Origin: Albugo candida
Taxonomy: Eukaryota > Oomycota > Peronosporomycetes > Albuginales > Albuginaceae
DNA length: 64,000 bases
NCBI GenBank assembly: GCA_905220665.1
Contig: CAJNAR010000153.1
Coordinates: 310,001-374,000 of the forward strand
Direction: 5' to 3'
The notes beneath the pieces were generated by a model that was given only the letters and a program-made list of their open reading frames with translations, did not search any database and was not told the origin of the DNA. Both the position numbers and the translations under genes were made by a program. Of this stretch, positions 45,891 to 56,260 are shown one piece after another (position 1 is the stretch's first letter; each line of letters begins with the position of its first letter).

Positions 45891-47431
45891 ATGGATGCAA
45901 AAAATGACGCCAAACATAATGATGCTGTGCGATCGAATGGATCGAATGGATCGAATGGCTTAAACTCAATTTCTTTAATCGATCTGATGCAGCGTATGAA
46001 TGAATATGTATCAGATACGCTAATTCCTATCCTTTACTCACATATTTATTGGTGATTCTTAGCGCTCACATTGACACCTGCAGGTCGCCCGGCTCTGTAT
46101 CCAAGCGAAGTCGAGGTATACAGCCAAGATAATGTCAGTCTGTATGACCACGAGGAAAAAACAGCTTATAAATATGGTCGCTGTGTGATCACAACGCACC
46201 GCTTACTTTACGTACAAGAACAAGTCACACCAAATATTGCCCTGTGCCTCTCGCTTTCATTGATCATAAAAGTGACCAAAGAAGCCGGATTTCTGTCACG
46301 TTCTGGTTTGCATTTGTCTTTAAATACTAATGGAAATCTCATATATATTTGTATCAGCAAAACTTCGGCTGGATTTAGATGCGGTAGACTCGGGAGATAT
46401 CACAGCGCACATGAAGCTGTCCTTCAAATGCGGAGGAAGAGACGAGTTTTATGGTCCGCTTCGTACTGCTCTTGAACGAAAAGCTTGGGTTAAGTCAAAA
46501 ACCAGTCAACTTGTTGATCGTCGAGTGCAAAATCGACCATTTAGGACCTGTGATGCAGGAATTGCTGGTATCTTACGAAGACAACAAGAAGAACAGAAAA
46601 AATCTGTCGAATTGACGGCGACCGCCTTTTCTGATTTAACAAATTTGATGTTAAGAGCCAAAGATCTGGTCAGTATACAATTCAAATGCTACTCGGTCTC
46701 CTCTCAATATGAGTGCATTAGGTCGAGATGATGGAGCGATACTCGGTAAAAGTCAAGTCGATGGAGAAGAGTTCCGAGAAAGAGGGAGACGCCGATGAAA
46801 TTTCACTTCTCAATTCGCTCATGCTGGACATGGGAATCATCAGTCCAGTCACGCGAGAGAATGCTGGAAGTGCATATTATCATCAATTGGCTCGCCAACT
46901 TGCCGAGTTCTTGACTACTTGCATGCCTAATTATGGAGGTATTATGACACTATCGGATATCTACTGTCTCTTCAATCGTGCTCGTGGAGTCGAGCTGGTC
47001 TCTCCAGATGACTTGTTTGAGGCCTGTCATTTGCAGCAAGTACTGCAGCTGGGCTTTCACATGCGAAAATTTGCAAGTGGCTTGATTGTACTGCAAGCAG
47101 GTGCTTTTTCCTTCGTCTCGTAAGACCTTCATCATGTTGATATGCTGCTGTAGATTCTTTTCGAGAAGATCGAATGGCGAAGAGACTGAGACAAATGGCT
47201 GAGAAATCAAGCTTGGGATACCTAACTATCACAGAAGTGTCCATAGAACTGCAGATTTCATACCCACTGGCTCAAGATTATCTCAAGGTTGGCCCATGAT
47301 TGAATGATAATGGTGGGGACTGACTTTACATGCAGGCAGCAGAGGAGTTGCAAGAGCTTTGCCGCGATGACACATTTGAAGGGATCAATTTTTACCCAAA
47401 TTACTTCGACTCCTACATCCGTGTTCTGTGA
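45891..47431 (+). CDS. VPS36: ESCRT-II subunit VPS36
   Basis: Six or so exons with short introns. The N-terminal GLUE/PH-like domain reads VEVYSQDNVSLYDHEEKTAYKYGR, then ITTHRLLYV, and after an intron (about 46,321-46,372) KLRLDLDAVD. The C-terminal winged helices read LDMGIISPVTRENAG...YHQLARQLAEFL, VELVSPDDLFEAC and KFASGLIVLQ, then DRMAKRLRQMAEKSSLGYLTITEVS. VPS36 binds ubiquitin and phosphoinositides and, with VPS22 and VPS25, sorts cargo into multivesicular bodies. The start is uncertain: ATG 45891 opens a frame with a repeated SNG tract, while ATG 45987 would give a shorter leader. The gene ends about 40 bp from a convergent gene. Confidence 0.85.
45927..45957 (+). repeat. Short GATCGAATG tandem repeat
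   Basis: Three perfect 9-bp units in a row near the 5' end of VPS36. In frame they encode Ser-Asn-Gly repeated. Copy number may vary between isolates. Confidence 0.8.
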
Positions 47432-47473
47432 ATGACGTTAGCTCTAATCAAATGCAAACACTCTATGGCTCTA

Positions 47474-47824
47474 TTATGCTAATTTGCCCAATTTCTGCTT
47501 TTGCTGCATGTAGCGCACCGTGACAAGCGTTCCGCACACCTGATATCAAAGTAAAGGCATTGTGTCATACAAATTGGATAGAACACATACTCTGCAATCA
47601 TAAGCGTCTGCCTCCAAGTCTTCCAGCTCTATCATTTTTGAGTCACAATCAAGCTCACTCATCTCTTTCTCGTCCTCCATACGCTGATTATCTTCGTCTT
47701 CATCAAAACAATCGACTAATTTAAGCATTTTCGACTCTAAAATGCTTTGTCGTAATCGTTTATCTGCCTTAGATCGATGCTGCGCTGACTGAGGCATTGA
47801 TGTGAGATGACTGATTTCTCTCAT
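47474..47824 (-). CDS. Unrecognised small acidic protein
   Basis: From ATG 47824 the protein is Ser/Gln/Lys-rich, then strongly acidic (DCFDEDEDNQRMEDEKEMSEL). A GT-AG intron (about 47,540-47,591) joins DAYDCR to VCGTLVTVRYMQQKQKLGKLA, ending at a TAA at 47474-47476. This gives about 100 residues. Without the splice the frame would end at 47,546 with a less natural tail. I know of no family match. It is convergent with VPS36 and divergent from TilS, with about 160 bp to the TilS start. Confidence 0.5.
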
Positions 47825-47985
47825 TACAGCGGTTACACGGCCGCCATCATTATGTATTTATAAGCAAAACGTAGCTAAAATCCCACGCAGAAGAATCAAG
47901 TTAGAAGCACATGCACTTGGAATAAATGCTATTTATTGTTTTGCCTAGTTCTTGGGATGACACTATAAACCAGAACTAAATCAGG

Positions 47986-49275
47986 ATGCGATTGCTGGGT
48001 AGAATTAGGAGAGATTTTAGCGTATGTCACCGACATTTTGTGACGGGTAGCAAAGCAAGCGATCGTGTGGATGCAATTGCTCCGCTGGAGTTTCGCAAAT
48101 TGCTTCACGATATTGATGCTTGTCTTGACTCGAAATGCCGCGAGGTAGCTGGAGAGTATCCGCTTGCTGTAGCTCTTTCTGGTGGTGCAGACAGCCTGAC
48201 GCTTACTTTCTTACTCGATGAGTATTTACGGAAATGGGAGCAGGAGAAGACTGTATCACTTTTAGCAATCACTGTCGATCATCAATTGCGAATCGAAAGC
48301 CGAGAGGAAGCCGAATATGTTTGTAGAATTTGTAAAGAGCGAGCTATTGCTCATGTTATTGCATCAAGTGATTGGAGTGCGGTCGACCCGAGACAGCTGG
48401 TCGATGGGAAGCCAAAGAAAAGTCGCATGCAAGTACAAGCGAGGAATTATCGCTATGCATCACTGAAACAGATGTGTCAGAAGTTTGGTGTCAAATATCT
48501 ATTTGTTGGACATACATTAGATGATCAAGAAGAGACGATTCTGCTTCGATTAGCTCGGGGAAGTGGACTCAATGGGCTGGCCGGTATGGAGGCACTCACC
48601 AAATGGTTCTGGAACGAAGAGATTGGCGACCATACTTACTTGGTGAGACCTCTCCTTTCCGTTTCGAAATCAAGACTTCAGCAGACCTGCACCCAAAGGT
48701 TTCATCAAGATTGGGTTGAGGATCCATCCAATCACTCTGATGTATTTGATCGAGTTCGAATACGAAAGGTACACATCTTTTTGTCACCAATTCAAAGGCA
48801 CTAATCGTCAAAATGCGTACAGGCGATGGCTAAGATTCGGAGTGAAAAAGGCGAAGGAGCTTTCGATTGTCTTTTGCCACTCCACCAAATCGCTTCGGAA
48901 GCCAAAAAAGAATTTAAAGAATTAGGTTTTTATCTTGTGATTTGAGACTCGCACGGTCTAAACAACTTCTTTTCCCAAGAAAAAGATGTATTGGAAAAGC
49001 ATACTATGAAATGGAGCTCTTCTCAAGTGTTGCTCGATGCAGCGTTTCGGAACGAGTACCAAGAGCTCAGCTATCGCGTTCTCATAAGAATTCTCAATTT
49101 TGTTGGGCAAAGGGAGCATCCACCAAGACTTTCTTCTGTATCTAAATTACTACGTGAACTAGATCAACTCACTTGTGGAAGGAAGGTCACTATTCACGGC
49201 TGCAGCGTCAAGAAGGTCGAAAAAGGTCGCATTCTATCCTTTGAACCAGAGCATCCGCATTTCAATGGATCATAA
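47986..49275 (+). CDS. tilS: tRNA(Ile)-lysidine synthase, organelle type
   Basis: Three exons (47986-48768, 48823-48925, 48980-49275). The N-terminus is Arg-rich (MRLLGRIRRDFSVCHRHF), which suggests mitochondrial import. The PP-loop reads SGGADS, followed by AITVDHQLR, then GHTLDDQEETILLRLARGSGLNGLAGM and RPLLSVSK, the classic TilS blocks. The later exons give a helical domain and the C-terminal substrate-binding part. TilS converts cytidine 34 of tRNA-Ile(CAU) to lysidine, switching its decoding from AUG to AUA. A nuclear, probably imported copy implies that the mitochondrion keeps this bacterial decoding solution. The PP-loop ATP-binding residues look intact. Confidence 0.88.
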
Positions 49276-49358
49276 TCGTAATATAGAAAACTACTACTAC
49301 CATTAAGCTATTTCTTCACTCATCGCTCGAAACTTTTGATCCCATCCTTTCGTCCAAA

Positions 49359-50502
49359 ATGACAGGCAGTTTCGTGGGCGTAGCTTCTCAGCTTTTAGTC
49401 ATTTCTCCTATGACGTCGTACATTTTACGGATGAAAAGATTCTCCAAACGCGTGCGTGTGACGCTCGCAATTGTATTTTTAATATCTGTCGCTGCGTTTT
49501 CTATTGTAAGCTGCCAAAAACGCAATTTTTATGGATAGGACCACTCATTTTTGCTCTTTAGATAAGTGAACAGACAAATCCGGCATCGAATTTATATTCG
49601 CTTATGGGTATAAGGCGAGACGCGAGCCCAAATGATATCAAACGCGCGTTTCGATTACGTTCAGTGGAACTGCATCCTGACAAAAACCCATCGGAAAATG
49701 CAGAGGAAGAATTCAATCGCTTACGTGCAGCATTCGATATTCTGAGCAATGCTGAAAAAAGGCGTCTTTATGACTGTTTTGGAGAAGACGCTATTGCGAA
49801 GGACCAAATGACGCTAATGATCGAAACGGGTCTGAAAAGCTTTAGTTTCTATGCCATTTGGGCTGTCATGGTATACTTTTTCACGCTCAAAGAGGAAAAC
49901 AAGCAAGCACGAAGTTGGGTGTATTGTGGAGAGGTCATGTTGCTCATTTTCGAAACTAATTTGCTGTTTGGAAGAAGAGATTTTGACCTTCCTTTCAGTT
50001 TATTTTCATTCGTCACAATTCATGAATTTGTGACTGCAATTCATTCCGCATTTCCGTTTTTTATGAATGGATGTCGAGCGATTTCGACGTTCTATTATCG
50101 TGACATCATGCAGGAGAATTTGACGCTTGGATTCGAATTACTGAAGAGCAATAAGGTATGTTGAGCTATCGTGATGCGTAGAGAGATTGGCTGAACTGGG
50201 ATTTATAGCAAATTGCCCTCGGAATTCGGGAATTGAAGGCGGAAGTCACATCAATGCAACGTCGCCCTATCCGAGACGCTGGTGGCTCCACCGCTACTAT
50301 CGAATCAGAATCCGATACAAATCTCACCAAGCGAAGTAAATTGACAAAAAGTATTGCCAAACCGATCGAAAAAGATCTATTTGCAAAAGAGAAAGAATTG
50401 GCGACTCCTACACCTCAGGTACCAGCCCCACGAAAAATCAAAATTCCGCTGTATGCGGTCGCCATCGCCGTACTTGTGATCGCAAAGTACCTACTCATGT
50501 AG
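49359..50502 (+). CDS. Membrane-anchored J-domain protein
   Basis: Three exons; introns at about 49,506-49,560 and 50,158-50,209. The N-terminus has a hydrophobic anchor (VRVTLAIVFLISVAAFSI). The J-domain follows: NLYSLMGIRRDASPNDIKRAFR, HPDKNPSE with the essential HPD, and FDILSNAEKRRLYDCFG. The middle has several hydrophobic spans (FYAIWAVMVYFF; GEVMLLIFETNLLF). The last residues form a tail anchor (IPLYAVAIAVLVIAKYLLM). This arrangement suggests an Hsp70 co-chaperone of the ER or another endomembrane. I do not know the exact orthologue. Confidence 0.75.
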
Positions 50503-50621
50503 CTTTTCGCTGGCAATTGAGCATTTCGAGTACAGAAGCAGTCTTCAAAGCTGGTTCACTCAAGATAGACGATTGCACCAATACAGAAAAAAAATACTGA
50601 ACACGTGTTTAATTCACAAAG

Positions 50622-52092
50622 CTAATTTGATACTGTTGTGATCGGTGGGAATGGCTGCGCTTTGCTCACAACCAGAATCTTTTTCTGATGCGACATATAT
50701 CCTTTGATATATCCTTTGAAGATGAGGTTCGCGAGTATGCATTCCAATTCGTTCATGTCCATTGCTTCGTCGGTCACAAACGAACACGCCAACTGCAAGT
50801 CGCTGAATCGAAGCTGATGGGACTGGCGGATGAGATATCTATAACATCTATCAACAAGCCGAGCAATTTTCCGCTTCTAAAGAACGTACACTTTTTTCAA
50901 GAGATTCCGAAATACCACCAGACGAAGCTTTTCAATGAGAAGGAAAACTCCTTGCTGGATGTATTTATCCTGATACCGCTCCAGATACGTGTTGAATGAT
51001 CGCAAATCTCCGCATCGGATGGCTTCTGTCAAGCCGTTGTATTCGTCCAAAGCATAAGAGCTCATGAGCTGAGGCGAAGGCATTATTCCAAGCAGTAATT
51101 TGACTGGTACGAGAAATTGCAGGATCATTCTGCTCAGAGATACCTCAGAAACCTCGGTACTCGCTGTCCGATCTCGTACCTTTTGTTCCGGACGTGAGTC
51201 TTATGACAATGTTCCCAAGCATAATCCAAGCATTTCTCCGCTTTGTGATACTGATCTTCAAACATTGAGATACGTCCAACGTAATACTGATACGTGACTT
51301 TATCGGCTCTGCTGAATCGCTCAAAAGCCGGGAATGCCGGACCTTCAACGGCTCGTATCAAATTTCGACACAAATGAATCGTATTGAGCTGCACAGAACG
51401 AGTTTACCGCACCTCAAAAGCGGTTTAGAAATAGGGCTCACCTTGAAATAAATCTTGAATAGCTGATCGACAATGTGCAAAGATCCCAATTTCTTGCTTT
51501 GTTCTAATGGCGCTCGATCATTCGCAGCCATTGCAAACATTTTCTTGAGATGTTGTTCGGCATTTCGAAGATTGTCATGAATTTCCTCTCCTGCTTTTCG
51601 TGCAGCTTGTTGGTCGGCCTAAAAGACAGCTTATCAATGCCAATTCGATTTCGAAGCAGTACTCATACACTTGAAGCAATCAATCGAGTGTCCAGTATCA
51701 ACACATGGAGAAAAGAGAGAACCCAATTGCTCTCTTCACGAAAAATTCCCATAAGTTTGCTGCAATAAAAGACCCCGATGAAAGCAATGAAAATGAGAAG
51801 ATTTGATGAAGAGAGGCACGTACACAAGCGCTGCGATCTCGCATTCATACGCTTCGATCGTTTGTTGATTTGTCAAGTGTTTTCGAGCTTTGACAATGTT
51901 GCAAATAATATCGCCAAACGTTTCCAAGCGCGCGAGTTTTGACCTACAAATTTGGTCGATTTGCTCCAAAGAGAGCGATTCCAATTCGACTTGCACATGA
52001 ACTGATGCTAGACTAATGAATGCTGCCACTTCGTGCCCGGATTTCGATACAATTGCATGCCCAATTCGATCCAAATATGCCGCCAGCAGCAT
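50622..52092 (-). CDS. PCID2: PCID2, TREX-2 PCI-domain protein
   Basis: Starts MLLAAYLDRIGHAIVSKSGHEVAAF at ATG 52092. Five or so exons with short introns carry IVDQLFKIYFK, LNTIHLCRNLIRA, DKVTYQYYVGR, NKRMILQFLVPVKLLLGIMPS and GVFLLIEKLRLVVFRNLLKK, then DMNELECILANLIFKGYIKGYMSHQKKILVVSKAQPFPP. These blocks align along the whole PCID2/Thp1 protein, a PCI-domain subunit of TREX-2 that couples transcription to mRNA export. The gene has its 3' half outside and its 5' half inside the duplicated segment that begins at 51,208. It is the only complete copy; the second copy at 56,261-57,145 is broken. Confidence 0.87.
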
Positions 52093-52242
52093 CGCAAATT
52101 GAAAGGAGCGGCGATTTTAGCGAATCACAATTGTACTCGATGAAGCGAGTCGAATGGTTCCATCATTGAGCTGATTTTCTCAATTTTGACGAATTAGAGC
52201 AAAATCGACGCAGAAGCAATAGCAATGTACAAAGAGACGGCA

Positions 52243-52467
52243 CTACATCATCGATTTCACCACCCAAATGACGTACAAATGCATCATATCAGAAGAAGGA
52301 ACAGCCGCCCAAAGCACGTTTCCTACGCACTGAAACGCGTTCCACGAACTATCTTGCTCTCTGCAATCGTATAACGTTGAGAAACCGGCAGAAATTATGG
52401 CAGAAATGAGAAGAGGAAGCATTTGATTCCATTCATGCAACACTGAAGAAAAAGCAACAGGTTTCAT
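52243..52467 (-). CDS. Possible small hydrophobic protein
   Basis: A frame from ATG 52467 with a hydrophobic helix (LPLLISAIISAGF) and a second one (VGNVLWAAVPSS). A near-copy exists in unit B (57,318-57,521). The differences between the copies that I noticed all change the amino acid (F/Y, I/M, S/L, L/F), which speaks against a constrained protein. It may be an unlinked exon or a chance ORF. Confidence 0.25.
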   Translation of the reverse strand: MKPVAFSSVLHEWNQMLPLLISAIISAGFSTLYDCREQDSSWNAFQCVGNVLWAAVPSSDMMHLYVIWVVKSMM

Positions 52468-52529
52468 CAGATGATTGATAATTAAGCAGTCCAGCTGGTT
52501 CCGTTCTCCATCATATTCGAGATGAGAAG

Positions 52530-53002
52530 TCTTTACTCAAATGACAAAGGTAACGAATTCCGCTCTATCCGTTCCTCCCTTTTCTCACTCAGAGGTTATG
52601 CTATCAGTCCGGGTTGACGCAAATATCAGGCAAATGTCACCAAAGAAGATCATCCTATCGAACACTTATTGCAAAGTACGTGCTTGCATGTTGCATACTT
52701 GTGAAACGGAGACTTTTATTCAATGGGACAGAATTATCGTCCAACAAAGCTTCAAGTTGAAAGCACGCGGTCCGTTTACAGCTCATCGTTTGCATCGGAG
52801 CTTTACTGCGGGAAGCGAATTAACACACATTTACTGTACTGTTCGCACAAGGAAGAATCACCCAGATCAGCCACTTGTACTTGAGAGTGGCAAAAGCAGT
52901 TTGAGACTAAAGACGCTCGTGTTCTTCGCGGCATGGTCGAGTCTTACTTACAAACAGAGAAACAGAAACTGGCCTCATGTGAACGAATTAAATATGGAAT
53001 GA
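52530..53002 (+). other. Remnant of an unrecognised plus-strand gene, unit A
   Basis: Protein-like pieces with plausible splice sites lie here, for example ATG near 52,523, then VMLSVRVDANIRQMSPKK, then NYRPTKLQVESTRS, and at the end DARVLRGMVESYLQTEKQK. A TGA near 52,885 breaks the chain. The same region in unit B has about 654 extra bases with further protein-like sequence, so the two units preserve different parts of one former gene. Confidence 0.3.
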
Positions 53003-53914
53003 TCGTCTTCAACTGATGCATGGGATAGGACACTACCGTGAATGTCCTGTGCAGGCTCGCGGATGTCTTGGAAAACAACAAAGAAGTTTGCGTTGAAGAA
53101 ATGATTTATATATCGTAAGAAGAGAAATAATATATATTTATATTTCCTATTGTTCCTCGTCTCAATGATTGTGTAATTATCATGCGGATGACAGCTCTCG
53201 AGTCGAGCAAAAGTCGTGTCTGCTTACACAACAGGTCAAGAAAGTCATCGTAGCTGAAATTGCCGCTACACAAGAAATGAAAAAGCAATCATTCTGAATA
53301 CTGTGCTACACCTGTAGAATAAGCTCTTGCTTGACCTGACCTGACATACTCAGTCTATGTTGACGCGCGACTAATGAGAGGATAATTACGCGTGCATTGC
53401 TATTTGCTCTTTGTTTACCGGTATTGTAGTACATTGTAATTGTTGGTATCAAGCTGCTCATCGCGGAGTAAAAGCTGTCGTCCTTGGACTATCGGTATTA
53501 ATGCTACCAGCCATGTGCTACATATGAAGTTATCAGTCACTGCAATGACTATAACCGCAAAATACTACATCTAGTAGTCCTGTAATGAAAAAAGGCAAAT
53601 TCTACGGAGTATGCAAGGATAGAATGGTAAACTACAAGTATAGCACAATGACTTATATTAATTACAATTAGGTGTGGACACTTGAATCACTAGCAACTAA
53701 ACAGCTACTTCATACATCCACAATCTTCAAGCTTCGTTTGTATCGCATGCATCCATAATGACGTAATGGGGTCATTGCATGGATGCATCTGATATCCATG
53801 GAATTTCGAGTAATGACGTAATGGGGTCATGCATCTGATATCCATGGAATCTCGAACAATGACGTAATGGGGTCATTGCATGGATGCATCTGATGTCCAT
53901 GGAACCTCGCTGCA
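53003..53914. other. Non-coding spacer with repeat cluster
   Basis: About 910 bp, nearly identical to 58,709-59,620. It is AT-rich and has no gene that I can support. The right end contains the roughly 50-bp repeat cluster listed separately. Confidence 0.5.
53757..53909. repeat. Three-unit tandem repeat with TGACGTAATGGGGTCA core
   Basis: Three units of 46-55 bp, each starting AATGACGTAATGGGGTCA and ending CCATGGAA-CTCG-like; the middle unit lacks about 8 bp. Each also contains ATGGATGCATCTGAT-ATCCAT, an imperfect inverted repeat. A fourth, more diverged unit lies at about 53,959-54,008 inside the end of the coiled-coil CDS (AATGACGTGATGAGGTCA). The array is present again in unit B. Confidence 0.85.
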
Positions 53915-55360
53915 CTAGAAGTCCTTGAGTTTCAGTTCCAGCATGTTCACCTGCATCCTCAATGACGTGATGAGGTCAATGGTGGGATGCGCTTGATGTT
54001 CACACGCTGCTGCTCTTCGATAGGAGCTGGCAGTTCCAGCTGCTTCGGTTGTGACTGTACCTGTTGGATGGACTTCTTTGCCCGCTTTGACCGCGTCCAA
54101 GTATGCCAGCTGGGTCTCCATACAATGCCTGAAGTCTTTAAGTATCGATCTTGATTTGAGTGCCTCCGTTGTCAGCTCCAGCTTTTCCTTCATCATATCC
54201 TTCATCTTGCTTTCATCCTCTTCGTGCCGTAGTTCATACAAGCGCTCCGTCGAGCTTCGTTCCCCGTCCGTGTCCGCTGTTTGAACTTCAACTGAAACCA
54301 TAGTTTTGGCACCACTTGTTTGCTTCATTTTTTCCAGTTGTTTTTCTTGAAGTCCAATGAACATCTTTAAGTCTTGTACCATTGAATTTGAATTGACCAA
54401 ATCCAGCTTAACCATGTTGTGCTCCTCCACGAGTTGCTGCAACTTGACTTGATCCTCTTCACGAATCTTCATCAAATCATCGAGCTTGCTCCGACTTGTC
54501 ACATTACGCTGTCGATTGATCTCCAGTCGTTTCTCGAGCTCATCCATGTCCGTCTTCAGTTTTTCGTTTTCGTTTACAGCTCTTTGAAGCTCAACCGTTT
54601 TCTCCATTAGTGCACGCGACAACTGCGCATTAGCTTCCTTCAAGCACGCCACTTCCGTCAAACGCGGTTGGGTGTCCATACTTGGCGCTTCCCGTGTGAC
54701 GAGACCACGGGTCAGAGTTGATGATGCAGTCAATCGGGGTCTTGCTGCTACTGGTGCGTTCGTGCGCGTGATAGAGACAGGGGTTGGTGTCGATGGTGCG
54801 GGCGCTGTAGGTCCAGACGGTGCTGCCAAATCCGTGTGCATGATATAACCGCCTCCCACTCGCATCATTCTTGGTGAGGCTCTTGTATTCGGAGCCGTCG
54901 CTGTTGCTGTACCTCTGCCCACACGAGCCACGGGCGACGTCGTACCGCTCCTTGTTGGGCTCACTTGCCTCGCGCTCGACGTCGTACTGTTCGTTCTTGG
55001 GCTCACAAGCGCCGCTCCTGTTGCTGCTCTTGTACGTTGTCGCGGTTGTACTCCTGATGTTGTATTCGTCGCTGGGTCCCGCATCACGTACCCTCCACCG
55101 ACACGCTTCATCATTGACGGCGTCGCGTTCCTCACTGGTGTCATGATTGTTGTTGCTGTGTTCTTTCTCACTCGCTGCATTTGTAAATTGGTTAGTTGGG
55201 TTACAATGAGTATGAATGAGAAAAGCGGTACGTACACATATTCCCCTGACCTCCCAAGTCTCTTAGCATGATGCTGCATGCTGATTGGAGACATTACCTC
55301 ATGGTACACGCCGGATCCTGAGGGAACGGAGTCGATATCGGCGTTGGCGCATTGGATCAT
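53915..55360 (-). CDS. Coiled-coil protein with repeated RVGGGY motif, unit A
   Basis: A 481-codon frame from ATG 55360. The Thr/Ala/Pro/Ser-rich N-terminal region contains two copies of a motif, MMKRVGGGYVM and MMRVGGGYIM, about 70 residues apart. From about residue 235 on it is coiled-coil (KEANAQLSRALMEKTVELQRAVNENEKLKTDMDELEKRLE and onward). The tail contains LITSLRMQVNMLELKLKDF. An intron could remove about 55,180-55,240, where the frame turns hydrophobic (PLFSFILIVTQL) between GT and AG signals; ATG near 55,160 (MQRVRKN) is then an alternative. Cytoskeletal or scaffold function is possible but not shown. Unit B encodes the same protein with a single Val/Gly difference in the part compared. 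Confidence 0.72.
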   Translation of the reverse strand: MIQCANADIDSVPSGSGVYHEVMSPISMQHHAKRLGRSGEYVYVPLFSFILIVTQLTNLQMQRVRKNTATTIMTPVRNATPSMMKRVGGGYVMRDPATNTTSGVQPRQRTRAATGAALVSPRTNSTTSSARQVSPTRSGTTSPVARVGRGTATATAPNTRASPRMMRVGGGYIMHTDLAAPSGPTAPAPSTPTPVSITRTNAPVAARPRLTASSTLTRGLVTREAPSMDTQPRLTEVACLKEANAQLSRALMEKTVELQRAVNENEKLKTDMDELEKRLEINRQRNVTSRSKLDDLMKIREEDQVKLQQLVEEHNMVKLDLVNSNSMVQDLKMFIGLQEKQLEKMKQTSGAKTMVSVEVQTADTDGERSSTERLYELRHEEDESKMKDMMKEKLELTTEALKSRSILKDFRHCMETQLAYLDAVKAGKEVHPTGTVTTEAAGTASSYRRAAACEHQAHPTIDLITSLRMQVNMLELKLKDF

Positions 55361-56260
55361 ATCGATAGGTGTATTTCATTTTGCGTGTTCTTTTGCATTG
55401 AGTGATCGATGCGAAGGACACACAGAATGGCATATACCCATCGATATGTGCAACTGATGCATTTTGACATTGGCGCCGCTATTTTTAGATAATGCGGCGG
55501 CGCGATGTACCGTGTATCCCAAAATTGGCGGCGGCTTGCACACGCGAGTGCTTTGGAAATGGACCTGTTGTATCAATGTATAGTATGTAAAAATGTAATG
55601 AAGGTACATTTTTATTTTAGTCATGTAACACGGTTAGAATGACACAAGGAATTAATGCATGGAATATATTTACAAATTTGATCGCAGTCTATTTGCAAAA
55701 GTGCAACTTGTACGAAGTTCAATCCAGGAGCTTGACGACATTCGGTACAGGTCGCCTTCTATTCTGTTCTTTAGTTTTATACTTTGCTGAAACCCGTGAT
55801 GTGGAACACGCGCGATAAATTGCTCACTGACCACGGACTTGCTGGATGGTGAAGAGAAAACCAGCACTTTGGACATTTTGGCTCGAGCAGATCGAGTTCC
55901 GGAGCTTGGGGTGTATGCTGCTCTTCAACTCAGACCCAACCGATTAAAAGCTGCAATTTCAAAGTTCCAATTGTGAGCGATGTGATGGCATTAGATGGCC
56001 AAAAAGCGGTTGGAAGTCTCGATATTGCAGCGTACATGGAAGAATATGGCGCTTTAATCTCGTGTCTAATAAGTAAGTACTCTGGGAGACTGTACCTGTC
56101 GCTTTTTGCTGAGCGCATTCTGTAGCGCTCAAGGCGAAAGCTTATTTTCACCGAAAAGATCAAACGGACTCAGTCGCTCATCAGAGAAAAGGCACCTTTA
56201 TCGTGCGGTCCGACGACCCTGAGCTTCAAAGCGCACTTGATGATCACAGTCTGACACGAG
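55361..56260. pseudogene. Broken plus-strand gene remnant, unit A
   Basis: The first about 250 bp lie upstream of the coiled-coil gene. From about 55,690 the plus strand shows protein-like pieces: AKVQLVRSSIQELDDIRY, ILARADRVPELGVYAALQLR, DGQKAVGSLDIAAYMEEYGA, and finally GTFIVRSDDPELQSALDDHSLTREC, which runs into the duplication junction. Against unit B, the segment after EYGA is shifted by a small deletion. The family is not recognised. Confidence 0.45.

Larger units (their letters stand above)
51208..56260. repeat. Tandem segmental duplication, unit A
   Basis: About 5,053 bp that recur at 56,261-61,965. The unit holds the 5' part of PCID2, an unresolved plus-strand region, the coiled-coil gene and the remains of another plus-strand gene. 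Its left end starts with AATGTTC inside a PCID2 exon. Compared with unit B it lacks about 654 bp next to 52,674. Confidence 0.93.

Noticed and set aside
53106..53288. A short frame repeated identically in both units (also 58,812-58,994)
   Set aside because: Identity simply reflects the duplication; AT-rich composition and lack of any motif argue for chance.
53757..53909. The three-unit array as a CRISPR array
   Set aside because: Units are contiguous without unique spacers, one is shortened, and the genome is eukaryotic.
55376..55624. A reverse-strand open frame upstream of each coiled-coil gene (also 61,082-61,330)
   Set aside because: No ATG-led natural protein; between the two copies it changes freely at the amino-acid level. 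More likely upstream non-coding DNA.
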